Positions 1 through 9,999 of a DNA stretch of 64,000 nucleotides are shown piece after piece; the stretch's first letter is position 1, and each line of letters begins with the position of its first letter. Under the pieces are notes generated by a model that made no database searches, had not been told where the DNA came from, and was given only the letters and a program-made list of their open reading frames with translations. Position numbers and translations under genes: made by a program. Source of the DNA: Streptomyces sp. R41. Its GTDB lineage: Bacteria > Actinomycetota > Actinomycetes > Streptomycetales > Streptomycetaceae. The DNA lies in NCBI RefSeq assembly GCF_041053055.1, contig NZ_CP163443.1:8291001-8355000 (forward strand), written 5' to 3'.

Positions 1-296
1 GGGGCGGCGAGAACATCTACCCGCGCGAGATCGAGGAGTTCCTGTACGCCCATCCGAAGATCGCCGACGTCCAGGTGGTCGGCGTACCCCACGAGCGCTA
101 CGGCGAGGAGGTGCTCGCCTGCGTCATCCCGCGCGACCCGGCCGACCCGCTGACGCTGGAGGAACTGCGGGCCTTCTGCGAGGGGCAGCTGGCGCACTAC
201 AAGATCCCCAGCCGGCTGAGGATCCTGGAGTCCTTCCCGATGACCGTCTCGGGGAAGGTGAGGAAGATCGAGCTGCGGGAGACGTACGCCGATTAG
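1..296 (+). CDS. Acyl-CoA synthetase (AMP-binding family), C-terminal fragment
   Basis: This is the last 97 codons of an adenylate-forming enzyme whose start lies before the window. The reading frame is open from base 3 and starts GGENIYPREIEEFL, the conserved A8 loop and hinge of fatty-acid/acyl-CoA ligases. It continues through the small C-terminal domain and ends with the TVSGKVRK motif, whose first lysine is the usual catalytic lysine of the adenylation half-reaction. These enzymes activate a carboxylic acid with ATP and transfer it to CoA. The acyl substrate cannot be told from this piece. The gene converges on the acetyltransferase at 355-870, and an inverted repeat separates the two. 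Confidence 0.9.
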   Translation, partial: GGENIYPREIEEFLYAHPKIADVQVVGVPHERYGEEVLACVIPRDPADPLTLEELRAFCEGQLAHYKIPSRLRILESFPMTVSGKVRKIELRETYAD

Positions 297-303
297 GGCC
301 TGT

Positions 304-346
304 CGGCGGATCAGGTCGGAGGAAAGCAGCGGCGCATGATCCGCCG
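304..346. terminator. Inverted repeat between convergent genes
   Basis: A perfect 10-bp arm, CGGCGGATCA (304-313), pairs with TGATCCGCCG (337-346) around a 23-nt loop, and the flanks (GCCTG / CAGG) extend the pairing. It lies between the converging ligase and GNAT genes, so it may act as a two-way terminator. The sequence also resembles a palindrome that is common between Streptomyces genes. Confidence 0.5.
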
Positions 347-354
347 GGCAGGTC

Positions 355-870
355 CTACGCCGTGTGGAGGGCTCTGCGCATGCAGACGCGTGGCCATCGG
401 TCGAGGCCGTGCCCGGCCTCCGCGGCGCGGATCGTCCGCAGGCCGGGGGTGAGTTCGGCTTCTTCCAGGACGTGGAACCCGATGCGGAGGTAGTACGGAG
501 CGTTCCACGGGACCTCCGCGAACGTGGTCAGCGTGAGACCGGTCAGGCCCTCCTCGCGTGCGCGGTCGGCGGCGTACGCGAGGAGAGCCCGGCCCACGCC
601 CCGGTGCGCGGCACCCGGGTGGACCGAGATCTGCTCGATGTGGAGCGCGCCGTCCACCGGCTCGGCGATCAGATACGCCCGAGGAAGGTCCTCCCCGTCG
701 ACGGCGACCCAGGCGTGGCCCGCCCGGCGGTAGCCGTCCAGCAGGTCCAGGGCGGGCGGCTCGTCGTCGGCGATGTCGGCCATGCCCAGTTCCCGGAAGG
801 GGCCGCCCGCGGCGCGTTCGATGTCCTGGAGGGCGGGGAGCTCGTCGGGGGCCGTGCGGCGGATGCGCAT
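355..870 (-). CDS. GNAT family N-acetyltransferase
   Basis: A 171-residue protein with the single-domain GNAT fold. The acetyl-CoA pyrophosphate loop is visible as HPGAAHRGVGRALL (about residues 82-95), an R/Q-x-x-G-x-G/A type motif, preceded by the strand ALHIEQISVHP and followed by the LTLTTFAEVPWNAPYYLRIGF segment typical of the C-terminal half. GNATs move an acetyl group from acetyl-CoA to an amine on a small molecule or protein, and nothing here identifies the acceptor. It stands alone and converges on the ligase fragment. Confidence 0.85.
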   Translation of the reverse strand: MRIRRTAPDELPALQDIERAAGGPFRELGMADIADDEPPALDLLDGYRRAGHAWVAVDGEDLPRAYLIAEPVDGALHIEQISVHPGAAHRGVGRALLAYAADRAREEGLTGLTLTTFAEVPWNAPYYLRIGFHVLEEAELTPGLRTIRAAEAGHGLDRWPRVCMRRALHTA

Positions 871-889
871 GCGTCGATTGTGCCGGTGG

Positions 890-1822
890 TCAGCCCGCGG
901 TGGCGATGAGTTCGTCGGCCGGGCTGTTCACCGGCTGCGGGGTGCCCGTGAGGTCGAGGACGAAGAGGGGGACGCCGAGGGTGTCGGCCCGGGCACGGGC
1001 GTCGTCGGCGTAGCCCGCGAGGGAGAAGTACACACACCCCGCCGACTCCGTCATGGCCGTCAGCCACAGGCACTCCACGTCGCGGAACGAGGCCGGGCGG
1101 ACCGTGGGGTCCACCTGGGCCAGGATGCCGCGGGCGGCGAGCCCGATCCCGGACGGCGGCCGCTGGTCCGCCCGCCGGATGTCCCGGTAGCCGAGCCAGC
1201 GCAGATACAGCGCGGCCGCCGTGACGGCGTCCCGCGCGGTACGGATGGTGACCGGCTGGAACGCCGGGCGGGGCGCGGACGAGGGGGCGTGCGCAGACCT
1301 GCTTCTGCCCCGGTCCAGGTCCCTCTCTCGGTCCCGACCGCTGTCCTGGTCCCCGTCCTGCGGCGGTCCGTCCGTGTCGTGCGTCTCGTCGTCGGTCGTG
1401 CGCGGGAGGCCGTCCGGGGCGGTTCGCGCGCGGGATTCCCCGTTCCCGTCGGGGTGCGCGTCGGCGGCCGTGCCCGGCGCGAGCTCCGCGCGCTGCGGTC
1501 GCCGTACGCCTCGCACTCCTCGTACCCGTCGTACCGGAATCCGCAGCGTCGCCCCGCAGGAGCACCCCAGCTCGGGATGGGGCCACTGGCTGTCGCGGCC
1601 GCAGGCCTCGCAGCGCACCGTGACCCAGTCCTCGTCCCAGACGCGATGGGTGACGGGCGCCGGATCCGCGAGGCGGTCGAGGGGAGGCGTCACGGGCGCG
1701 CCGCACACGCACGGATACGACGGCGCCGCGTAGAGATGCTCGCGGCGGCAGGCCGGACACCGCACCGGCACGCTCTCGGCCATGGCCCACTCCAGGACGT
1801 CACGTCGGGACAGCGCGTCCAT
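890..1822 (-). CDS. Zinc-ribbon protein with a degenerate Mrr-like endonuclease domain
   Basis: The start at 1822 (MDALSRRDVLEW) was chosen because GGAGG lies 3 nt upstream; 1783 (MAESVPV) is the alternative. The N-terminal third holds CPAC...CVCG and CEACG...CSCG pairs, which look like two zinc ribbons. A long charged linker rich in D/R/S/G follows. The last ~120 residues resemble the Mrr (restriction endonuclease IV-like) fold: an RDAVTAAALYLRWLGYRDI helix, a GIGLAARGILAQV strand pair, then GCVYFSLAGYADDARARADTLGVPLFVLD, matching the usual end of this fold. The catalytic Asp and QxK positions appear replaced (GIGL, QVD), so cleavage is doubtful. I infer a nucleic-acid-binding role. Confidence 0.6.
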   Translation of the reverse strand: MDALSRRDVLEWAMAESVPVRCPACRREHLYAAPSYPCVCGAPVTPPLDRLADPAPVTHRVWDEDWVTVRCEACGRDSQWPHPELGCSCGATLRIPVRRVRGVRGVRRPQRAELAPGTAADAHPDGNGESRARTAPDGLPRTTDDETHDTDGPPQDGDQDSGRDRERDLDRGRSRSAHAPSSAPRPAFQPVTIRTARDAVTAAALYLRWLGYRDIRRADQRPPSGIGLAARGILAQVDPTVRPASFRDVECLWLTAMTESAGCVYFSLAGYADDARARADTLGVPLFVLDLTGTPQPVNSPADELIATAG

Positions 1823-1896
1823 CGTCCTCCAGGGAGGCGCCCTCCGGCAGGGAAACGGTTCGACAGCCACCGTCGGGTCCACTGAGGCGCCCACTC

Positions 1897-1963
1897 TTGA
1901 CGGCTTTCGGCGCGCCGCCTACATTGCTTCCAGATAGTAGAAGTTAGTTTCCGCAATACGGAA
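1897..1963 (+). promoter_or_regulatory. gcl promoter with tandem AllR-type operator
   Basis: A good sigma-70-like promoter is visible: TTGACG (1897-1902), a 17-bp spacer, TACATT (1920-1925). Two 15-bp elements follow at once, TTCCAGATAGTAGAA (1928-1942) and TTCCGCAATACGGAA (1949-1963), with starts 21 bp apart. The second is nearly a perfect palindrome. The same pair and pitch occur before hyi, aceB and allB, which points to shared repression by AllR. A repressor here would cover the transcription start. Confidence 0.75.
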
Positions 1964-2074
1964 TCCCGATCGCCCTTGGGGGTCGGGGAAGCCGCTGCGG
2001 ACCGCAACGGAATCAACAGCTCTCCGCGGGGCGCGACGGGAGCGCGAATCCGACAGCCGAAGCAGGAGTACTCC

Positions 2075-3859
<1,785 letters not shown>

Positions 3860-3896
3860 CCCGCCTCTCAGTCTTCCGACACTCCTGTCAGGCAGG

Positions 3897-3930
3897 GGGC
3901 GGCCCGATCCGGGGGGATGGGCCGCCCTTT
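3897..3930 (+). terminator. Rho-independent terminator of gcl
   Basis: GGGCGGCCC (3897-3905) pairs with GGGCCGCCC (3919-3927), followed by TTT. It lies 38 bp after the gcl stop codon and before the next gene. Confidence 0.75.
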
Positions 3931-3972
3931 CGCGTTGTTCACAGGCATCTGCGGGTCCGGCATGCTCGCCCC

Positions 3973-4839
3973 ATGCGGATGACCGTCCCCACACCCCTCG
4001 GCGACATCGCCGTACGCTGCTACGGCGCTCCCGGCGCCCCCGCGCTGCTGCTCCTGCACGCCAACCCCGGGGACGGCCGTGACTACGACGCCGTCCTGCC
4101 CGCCCTCGCGGACCGCCACCGTACGTTCGTGGTCGACTGGCCCGGCTACGGGGAGTCCACGGCGCCCGAACCTCAACTCGTCACCCCTGAGCGGCTGGTG
4201 GAGGCCGCAGGGCAGGTCCTCGACGTGCTCGCCGAGGAGCTGGGCGTCCGCGAGATCTCCGTGCTCGGCAACAGCGTCGGCGGCTACGTCGCCTGTCGTC
4301 TCGCCGAGGGACGGCACGCGCCGTCGATCACTGCGCTCGTCCTGGTCGACCCGGCCGGCTTCACCCGGCACACCGCCCTCACCCGCTGGTTCTGCCGCGA
4401 GGTGATGGGCCGGCCCGGCCGCGCCCGCCGCCTGGTCGTCCCGCTGGCCCGCGCCTACCTCGGCCGACTCGGCACGCCGAGCGTCAGGGCGACGTACGAG
4501 CGAACACGTCAACTACCAGAGGACGCACGGCGATTGGCCGTGCACTGCGCCATCTGGCGCGGCCTCGCCGACCCGGTCTTCGGTCTGGCGGACCCCGCCG
4601 TCCTGGACCTGCCGATCCTGCTCCTGTGGGGGAGACGTGACCCGGTCGTCCCCGCGTTCCTGGACGGCCGACGCGCCCGACGCGCCCTGCCCGTCCGGAC
4701 GTTGAGCGTGCTGCTCCCCACGGCCCACGAGCCGTACAACGAACGCCCGGATCTCTTCCTGCGCCACACCCTGCCGTTCCTGAAGGATCCCCGGGCGGTC
4801 AGTGCGAGCCGCCGCCCCAGCCGGCCCCGTCGTCGGTGA
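3973..4839 (+). CDS. Alpha/beta hydrolase
   Basis: A 288-residue single-domain alpha/beta hydrolase. Visible elements are the oxyanion-hole strand LLLLHANPGDGRDYD, the nucleophile elbow VLGNSVGGYVA (Ser in GNSVGG), the acid strand LLLWGRRDPVVP and the late histidine in PTAHEPYNERPDLF. This arrangement is shared by esterases, C-C hydrolases and haloperoxidase-like enzymes, and the substrate cannot be told. The C-terminus is very basic (SASRRPSRPRRR) and overlaps the end of the convergent gene at 4799-5383 by 41 bp. It follows gcl after a terminator, so it is probably transcribed separately. Confidence 0.85.
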   Translation: MRMTVPTPLGDIAVRCYGAPGAPALLLLHANPGDGRDYDAVLPALADRHRTFVVDWPGYGESTAPEPQLVTPERLVEAAGQVLDVLAEELGVREISVLGNSVGGYVACRLAEGRHAPSITALVLVDPAGFTRHTALTRWFCREVMGRPGRARRLVVPLARAYLGRLGTPSVRATYERTRQLPEDARRLAVHCAIWRGLADPVFGLADPAVLDLPILLLWGRRDPVVPAFLDGRRARRALPVRTLSVLLPTAHEPYNERPDLFLRHTLPFLKDPRAVSASRRPSRPRRR

Positions 4840-5383
4840 ACCCGATGCCGCCGCCCTCGCCGCCCCACGACTGCCCGTGCTCCGCCAGGCCGCCGCGGCC
4901 GATCAGGCCCGCGGCGGCGGCGAAACGCGGGACCAGGACCGTCAGGGCGGCGTCGCCGTACAGCGCGACCGCGAGCAGGGTGTCGTCCGTCGTGAGCCCC
5001 TCCCGTCCAGTGGGCAGCGGGCGTGTCGCGCGCAGCTCCTTGAGGGCGCGCCGGGCCGTGCGGGTCCGGTGGGGAGGAAGGCGACGCAGCAGACCCGCCT
5101 CGGCGAGCTCGGTCCGCAGCTCCGCGAGGGTGCGCCGCACCCGGGGCCGCTCCAGCAACTCCCGTATGCCGGCCGGGCGGTAGAGGGAGGCGTGCACCGC
5201 CTTCTCCAGAACAAGCCCCGCGCCCGCGGACGCCCGCGACGTCCGTATCGTGCCCAGCCGTCCGGCGTCGGCGGCGCCCCGCAGATGCAGGGCGAGCACG
5301 GCGACCGTCACGGCGGCGCGGGGCCCGCCACGCAGCAGCGCGACGGTCTGGGGCTCAAGCCCGACCGCCGCGCTGCTGACCAT
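4799..5383 (-). CDS. TIGR04222-like protein (short form)
   Basis: A 194-residue protein resembling the soluble middle part of the actinobacterial TIGR04222 membrane family. It has the repeated order 'LRGGPRAAVTVAVLALHLRGA', a short beta segment, 'LEKAVHASLY', a helical 'RTLAELRTELAEAGLL' stretch and a final 'LYGDAALTVL' before a Gly-rich tail (GGEGGGIGF...GWGGGSH). The usual transmembrane helices are absent or very short. Function is unknown for the family. Its 3' end overlaps the convergent hydrolase gene by 41 bp, which is tolerated in dense Streptomyces genomes. Confidence 0.6.
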   Translation of the reverse strand: MVSSAAVGLEPQTVALLRGGPRAAVTVAVLALHLRGAADAGRLGTIRTSRASAGAGLVLEKAVHASLYRPAGIRELLERPRVRRTLAELRTELAEAGLLRRLPPHRTRTARRALKELRATRPLPTGREGLTTDDTLLAVALYGDAALTVLVPRFAAAAGLIGRGGLAEHGQSWGGEGGGIGFTDDGAGWGGGSH

Positions 5384-5406
5384 GGTGCTCCCCCGTACCC
5401 CCGTTC

Positions 5407-5437
5407 GGGGCCCGCCGCCCCCGTGTCGGCGGGCCCC
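5407..5437 (-). terminator. Hairpin terminator after the 79-aa gene
   Basis: GGGGCCCGCCG (5407-5417) pairs perfectly with CGGCGGGCCCC (5427-5437) around a 9-nt loop. It lies about 150 bp past the stop codon of the minus-strand gene 5586-5825 and just before the start of the next minus-strand gene. Confidence 0.55.
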
Positions 5438-5585
5438 GTGTGCCGAGAATCTGCCTCATCCGGGGGGAGTTGAAGCCCCTGGGGCCGTGTTCAGAGCTTG
5501 ATTTGAGGGTTCCGTAGAACGTCTACGTCCGGTTGCGTACACCCGGAGCCGGGTTGTGTGCGCCGGGCGCGCGCGGCGTGCGCCC

Positions 5586-5825
5586 TCACTGCGCCGGATG
5601 CGCCGGGTGTTCCGACAGCCCGGGCCAGTCGTCGGGCCCGCCGCCCTGCCAGTCGATGATGTCGCTCTCCTCGACCTCGATCTCGTCGAGGTCGACATCG
5701 GCCTGGCGCAGGATCTCGACGACGTCGTCGAGGTGATACGCGATACCGAGCGTCTCGTCCCCCGCGGTGACCCGCCGCGATCCGTCCAGACCCGGGGCGT
5801 GCACGACGATGCTGGGATAGTCCAT
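5586..5825 (-). CDS. Small acidic protein of unknown function
   Basis: A 79-residue acidic protein starting MDYPSIVVHAPG. It has three strands or helices and an acidic centre (LDEIEVEESDIIDW), then a Gly/Pro tail. The start at 5825 was chosen because the sequence before it is an upstream tandem repeat that encodes nothing plausible. I do not recognise a named family; small proteins of this kind are common in Streptomyces. Its promoter must lie in or beside the 44-bp tandem repeats at 5847-5978. Confidence 0.55.
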   Translation of the reverse strand: MDYPSIVVHAPGLDGSRRVTAGDETLGIAYHLDDVVEILRQADVDLDEIEVEESDIIDWQGGGPDDWPGLSEHPAHPAQ

Positions 5826-5846
5826 GCCTTCAGGTTCCTGCGCGGC

Positions 5847-5978
5847 GAGCCGATCCGCACCCGGAACGCATGGTGGAGGGCCGGGTGAGCGAGCCGATCC
5901 GCACCCGGAGCACACGGCGGAGCGCCGGGTGAGCGACCCGATCCGCACCCCGAACGCGCGGCAGAGCGCCGGGTACGG
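5847..5978. repeat. 44-bp direct tandem repeat, three copies
   Basis: Three head-to-tail 44-bp copies (5847-5890, 5891-5934, 5935-5978), each opening GASCCGATCCGCACCC and most ending GCCGGGTGAGC. Copies 1 and 2 are nearly identical and copy 3 diverges at its end, where it runs into the inverted repeat at 5963-6000. The block lies in a 460-bp stretch (5826-6285) with no convincing gene. Confidence 0.85.
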
Positions 5979-6000
5979 GACCGTCCGTACCCGGCGCTCT
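5963..6000. terminator. Perfect 16-bp hairpin
   Basis: AGAGCGCCGGGTACGG (5963-5978) pairs exactly with CCGTACCCGGCGCTCT (5985-6000) around a 6-nt loop. It lies about 290 bp past the catalase stop codon (minus strand) and upstream of the 79-aa gene, so it could end catalase read-through. The left arm is the end of the third 44-bp repeat. No other feature is visible in 6001-6285. Confidence 0.6.
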
Positions 6001-6285
6001 GGGCCGATGACCTGTGAAGTTGTTACCGTCCGACGGTGCGAGGCTGGGCGCGACAGGACATTCGCGCCGCCGGACGGAGTCAGTGGGCCACACTTCGGGG
6101 GTGTGGCTGGGACCGCGGCGGATGCGATGGAACCGGGGTCTCCCTCCCTCAGGTCGAGAAGGAGATCCCGAGACCTTCACCACCGCACTGGCTCGCACGC
6201 CGCCGCGGTCCCGGTCCTGCCCGGACAGCCGATGGACCACCCCTCATCCGGGTCCAACGCCGTCGCGGGCGGCTTGAGTTGAGGC

Positions 6286-7743
6286 TCAGTCCTCGCGCAG
6301 GGCGCGGACCGCCTCCTCCACACGCCTGCCGTACTCCGGGTCGGCGGCGTGGAAGTGGGCGAGGTTCTTCTCGATCACGTCGTCGCGGGAGACCTGCGAG
6401 AGGCCGCCGGCGATGTTGGCGATCAGCCGGGACTGCTCCTCGGCCGACATCAGGCGGTACAGCTCGCCCGCCTGGAAGAAGTGGTCGTCCTTGGTGTGGA
6501 GCGGAGCCTCGTGCGTGCCCGTGTGACCGTTCACCGCGAGCGGCGCCGACAGCGGGCGGCCGGTCTCGGCCGGGCCGTCGTACGAGTTGGGCTCGTAGTT
6601 CTTGGCGTGGCGGCCCTGGCCGTTGGAGGCCATGAGGCCGTCGCGGCCGTAGTTGTTCGCGACCGTCGCCTTGGGAGCGTTGACCGCGAGCTGGGTGTGG
6701 TTGACGCCCAGGCGGTAGCGGTGCGCGTCCGCGTAGGCGAACAGGCGGCCCTGGAGCATCTTGTCGGGGGAGGGGCCGATGCCGGGAACGAAGTTGTTCG
6801 GGGAGAAGGCGGCCTGCTCGACCTCGGCGAAGACGTTGTCGGGGTTGCGGTCCAGGACCAGACGGCCCACACGCTGCAGCGGGTAGTCCTTGTGCGGCCA
6901 CACCTTGGTGAGGTCGAAGGGGTTGAAGCGGTACTCGGCCGCCTCCGCCGCCGGCATGATCTGGACGTACAGCGTCCAGGACGGGTTCACGCCCCGCTCG
7001 ATGGCCTGCAGCAGGTCCGTCTGGTGCGAGTTCGCGTCCTTGCCCGCGATCTCCTGCGCCTGCTCGGTGGAGAGGCTGCGGATGCCCTGGTTCGTCTTGA
7101 AGTGGTACTTGACGAAGAAGGCCTCACCCTCGGCGTTCGTCCACTGGTAGGTGTGCGAGCCGTAGCCGTTCATGTGGCGGTAGGAGGCCGGGATGCCGCG
7201 GTCGCCCATCAGCCAGGTGATCTGGTGCGTCGCCTCGGGGGCGTGCGCCCAGAAGTCCCAGACGTTGTCCGGCTCCTGCTTGCCCGTGAACGGGTCGCGC
7301 TTCTGGGAGTGGATGAAGTCGGGGAACTTGATCGGGTCCTTGATGAAGAAGACCGGCGTGTTGTTGCCGACGAGGTCGTAGTTGCCCTCTTCGGTGTAGA
7401 ACTTCAGGGCGAAGCCGCGCGGGTCACGGACCGCGTCCGCGCCGCCGAGGTTGTCGGCCACCGTGGAGAAGCGCAGGAAGACCTCGGTGCGCTTGCCGAC
7501 GGTGTTCAGGAAGTCGGCGTACGTGAAGCCGGTGACGTCGTCGGTGACCTCGAAGTAGCCGTACGCACCGGAGCCGCGGGCGTGCACCACGCGCTCCGGG
7601 ATGCGCTCGCGGTTGAACCGGGCGAGCTTCTCCAGGAGATGCTGGTCCTGGAGGAGGAGCGGGCCACCGACGCCGGCGGTGGCGGAGTTCTGGTTGTCGG
7701 AGACCGGGGCGCCGGACTCGGTCGTAAGCACGCGCTTCGACAT
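6286..7743 (-). CDS. katA: Monofunctional haem catalase
   Basis: A 485-residue small-subunit catalase that splits H2O2 to water and O2. The active site is complete: distal His in [12 protein letters not shown], catalytic Asn in [13 protein letters not shown], and the proximal haem-ligand Tyr in [13 protein letters not shown]. The start [11 protein letters not shown] at 7743 has GGAAGG upstream; the open frame continues back over the promoter and its repeats, which cannot be coding. It is the last gene of the hyi-glxR-katA group but has its own promoter (7821-7861). The context suggests it removes peroxide produced by urate oxidase (31009-31932). Confidence 0.95.
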   Translation of the reverse strand: MSKRVLTTESGAPVSDNQNSATAGVGGPLLLQDQHLLEKLARFNRERIPERVVHARGSGAYGYFEVTDDVTGFTYADFLNTVGKRTEVFLRFSTVADNLGGADAVRDPRGFALKFYTEEGNYDLVGNNTPVFFIKDPIKFPDFIHSQKRDPFTGKQEPDNVWDFWAHAPEATHQITWLMGDRGIPASYRHMNGYGSHTYQWTNAEGEAFFVKYHFKTNQGIRSLSTEQAQEIAGKDANSHQTDLLQAIERGVNPSWTLYVQIMPAAEAAEYRFNPFDLTKVWPHKDYPLQRVGRLVLDRNPDNVFAEVEQAAFSPNNFVPGIGPSPDKMLQGRLFAYADAHRYRLGVNHTQLAVNAPKATVANNYGRDGLMASNGQGRHAKNYEPNSYDGPAETGRPLSAPLAVNGHTGTHEAPLHTKDDHFFQAGELYRLMSAEEQSRLIANIAGGLSQVSRDDVIEKNLAHFHAADPEYGRRVEEAVRALRED

Positions 7744-7789
7744 CGTGGACCTTCCGTACGAGGGGGCAGCGGGGTCAGCGGAAACCTTC

Positions 7790-7825
7790 TTCCGCTTCGT
7801 GGACCTCTTCCGCTTCGTGGAGCCT
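7790..7825. repeat. Two 18-bp direct repeats downstream of the katA -10
   Basis: TTCCGCTTCGTGGACCTC (7790-7807) is followed directly by a second copy beginning TTCCGCTTCGTGGAG (7808-7822). Each copy contains a 15-bp element like the AllR boxes (TTCYGC...YGGAA), but the pitch is 18 bp, not the 21 bp seen at gcl, hyi, aceB and allB. Confidence 0.7.
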
Positions 7826-7861
7826 AGGTTCGGGGCGATTTGAACGTCAACAGTTTGTTGA
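7821..7861 (-). promoter_or_regulatory. katA promoter with TCAACA-N3-TGTTGA operator
   Basis: Reading the minus strand, TTGACG (7850-7845) is followed by an 18-bp spacer and TAGGCT (7826-7821). The perfect palindrome TCAACAAACTGTTGA (7861-7847) overlaps the -35. The same palindrome in the same position occurs at uraD and aceB, so a shared regulator is likely. Confidence 0.65.
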
Positions 7862-7939
7862 AGATGGATCCGGGTGGCGCCGTCGCCTGGGCGCGACAGG
7901 ACAGGTGTCAGCGGCGGCGCCGCCCGGAGGTATCGAGGG

Positions 7940-8833
7940 TCAGACCTGCGCGCCGGAGAGGCGCTCGACCGCGCGCAGCAGCGCGGAGTGGTCCAGGCCG
8001 CCGTCGCCCTGCGCGCGCAGGCTGGCGACGAGCTGGGCCACCACGGCGCCGACCGGCAGCGCGGCACCGACATTGCGGGCGGCGTCGGTGACGATGCCCA
8101 TGTCCTTGTGGTGCAGGTCGATCCGGAAGCCGGGCTTGAAGTCCCGGTTCAGGAAGTTGTCCTTCTTGCGGGTCAGGACGGTGGAGCCCGCCAGGCCGCC
8201 GTTCAGGACGTCGAGCGCGGCCTGCAGGTTCACGCCGGACTTCTCCAGGAAGACCACGGCCTCGGCGCACGCCTGGATGTTCACGGCGACGATCAGCTGG
8301 TTGGCTGCCTTCACGGTCTGGCCCGAGCCGTGCGGACCGCACAGCACGATGGTCTTGCCGAGCGCCTCGAAGAGCGGCTCGGCCTCGTCGAAGTCGGCCT
8401 GCTCGCCACCGACCATGATGGACAGCACGGCCTCGATGGCGCCGGCCTCGCCGCCGGACACAGGGGCGTCCAGGACGCGGATGCCCTTGTCCTTGGCCGC
8501 CTTCGCCAGGTCCACGGAGGTCTGCGGGGTGATCGACGACATGTCGATCAGCAGTGCGCCGGACTTCGCGTTCTGAAGGATGCCGTCGGGGCCGTACGCG
8601 ATGGCCTCGACCTGCGGGGAGGCGGGCACCATCGTGACCACGACGTCGGCGTCGCGCACGGCCTCGGCGATCGAACCGGCGGCCGTACCGCCCGCGGCGG
8701 CCAGGCGCTCCAGCTTGTCCCGCTCCAGCGTGAAGCCGGTGACGTCGTACCCGGCCTTGATCAGGTTCTCCGACATGGGGGAGCCCATGATGCCGAGACC
8801 GATCCATGCCACCTTGGGGAGGTTGTTGCTCAT
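7940..8833 (-). CDS. glxR: 2-hydroxy-3-oxopropionate (tartronate semialdehyde) reductase
   Basis: A 297-residue beta-hydroxyacid dehydrogenase that reduces tartronate semialdehyde, the Gcl product, to D-glycerate with NAD(P)H. The Rossmann motif [22 protein letters not shown] is at residues 10-31. The substrate-binding signature is [11 protein letters not shown], and the catalytic Lys lies in [19 protein letters not shown]. The late helical pattern [16 protein letters not shown] is typical of GlxR/GarR. The gene follows hyi by 44 bp on the same strand and is almost certainly co-transcribed from the hyi promoter with its AllR-type boxes. Confidence 0.94.
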   Translation of the reverse strand: MSNNLPKVAWIGLGIMGSPMSENLIKAGYDVTGFTLERDKLERLAAAGGTAAGSIAEAVRDADVVVTMVPASPQVEAIAYGPDGILQNAKSGALLIDMSSITPQTSVDLAKAAKDKGIRVLDAPVSGGEAGAIEAVLSIMVGGEQADFDEAEPLFEALGKTIVLCGPHGSGQTVKAANQLIVAVNIQACAEAVVFLEKSGVNLQAALDVLNGGLAGSTVLTRKKDNFLNRDFKPGFRIDLHHKDMGIVTDAARNVGAALPVGAVVAQLVASLRAQGDGGLDHSALLRAVERLSGAQV

Positions 8834-8877
8834 GAGGGTGCCTCTCTGGCTTCTCTGCTACGTCTGTGGAATGCCGC

Positions 8878-9717
8878 TCAGCGGGCGGCTCGGGCCTCGG
8901 CGGGCAGCCAGTCGAAGGCCTCCGCGCTCGGGCGGTCGCCCGGCTTGTACTCCAGGCCGACCCAGCCCTCGTATCCGGCCTTCTTCAGCTGGTCGAGGAG
9001 GTCCGCCAGCGGGAGCGTGCCGGTGCCCGGGGCGCCGCGGCCGGGGTTGTCGGCGATCTGTACGTGGCCGGTCTTCGACGCGTACTGCTCGATCACCGAC
9101 GGCAGGTCCTCGCCGTTCATGGACAGGTGGTACAGGTCCATGAGGAACGTGGCGTTGCCGAGGCCGGTCGCCTCGTTGACCTTGTTCACGATCTCGATCG
9201 CCTTGGGCGCGCTCACGATCGGGCAGAGCGGCGACTCGGGCTTGTTCAGCGCCTCGATCAGGAGGATCGCGCCGACGCGGTCGGCCGCGCGGGCCGCGAG
9301 CGCCAGGTTCTCCAGCGCGAGCGCGTCCTGCTCCGCCGGGTCCACGCCCTCGACCCGGTTGCCGTACAGGGCGTTGAGGGCCTTGCAGCCGAGCGACTGG
9401 GCGAAGTCGGCCGTCACGTCGATGTTGGCGCGGAACTTCTCCGACTCCGCGCCGGGGATCGACAGCGCGCCCCGGTCCGGGCCCGGCAGCTGCCCGGCGT
9501 AGAAGTTCAGGCCCGTCAGCTGGACGCCCGCGTCCTCGATCGCCTTCTTCAGGGCGTCGAGCTCGGACTGCTCGGGGGTGGGGGAGTCGACCCAGGGCCA
9601 CCACAGCTCGACCGCCGTGAAGCCCGCCGCGGCGGCGGCCGCGGGGCGCTCCAGGAGCGGGAGTTCCGTGAAGAGGATCGACAGGTTGACGTTGAAGCGC
9701 TGGTTTGCGAATCCCAT
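8878..9717 (-). CDS. hyi: Hydroxypyruvate isomerase
   Basis: A 279-residue AP-endonuclease-2/xylose-isomerase-like TIM barrel that interconverts hydroxypyruvate and tartronate semialdehyde. It starts MGFANQRFNVNLSILFTELPLLER and keeps the metal-binding acidic residues in LLIEALNK, FLMDLYHLSMNGED and GHVQIADNPGRGAPGTG, followed by GWVGLEYKP. This is the usual Hyi length and pattern. It is first in the minus-strand operon hyi-glxR, with katA downstream. The operators at 9748-9783 lie 31 bp before the start codon. Confidence 0.94.
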   Translation of the reverse strand: MGFANQRFNVNLSILFTELPLLERPAAAAAAGFTAVELWWPWVDSPTPEQSELDALKKAIEDAGVQLTGLNFYAGQLPGPDRGALSIPGAESEKFRANIDVTADFAQSLGCKALNALYGNRVEGVDPAEQDALALENLALAARAADRVGAILLIEALNKPESPLCPIVSAPKAIEIVNKVNEATGLGNATFLMDLYHLSMNGEDLPSVIEQYASKTGHVQIADNPGRGAPGTGTLPLADLLDQLKKAGYEGWVGLEYKPGDRPSAEAFDWLPAEARAAR

Positions 9718-9747
9718 GTGGGTCGGCGCTCCCTTCCGTTGTCGAGA

Positions 9748-9812
9748 TTCCGTATTACGGAAGTTCGTTTCTGCTTAATGGAAGATTGCCGTCGTGTGTC
9801 AGTGCTTGTCAA
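9748..9812 (-). promoter_or_regulatory. hyi promoter with tandem AllR-type operator
   Basis: On the minus strand, TTGACA (9812-9807) is followed by an 18-bp spacer and CAATCT (9788-9783). Two 15-bp elements come next: TTCTGCTTAATGGAA (9769-9783, plus-strand reading) and TTCCGTATTACGGAA (9748-9762). Their starts are 21 bp apart, the same geometry as at gcl. Confidence 0.75.
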
Positions 9813-9999
9813 GAGGGGGCTGCCGGAAATCGGCATCACGCAGCAGGTTGAGCGCGTGCTGGGGAGGGTGAAGCCCGACACATGGCTCTGACCTCCGCGA
9901 TCGCTGAGGTGCGGGGTCTGGCCTGCGGAAACGACTCGCGCTGGTTCTCGCGGTCAGCGCGGCGAGGACCGCGGCCACAGAAGCGAGGCCGTCGAGGCA

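Noticed and set aside
7744..8073. N-terminal extension of catalase
   Set aside because: The extension crosses the promoter and repeat elements, and catalases of this type start at MSKR-like positions.
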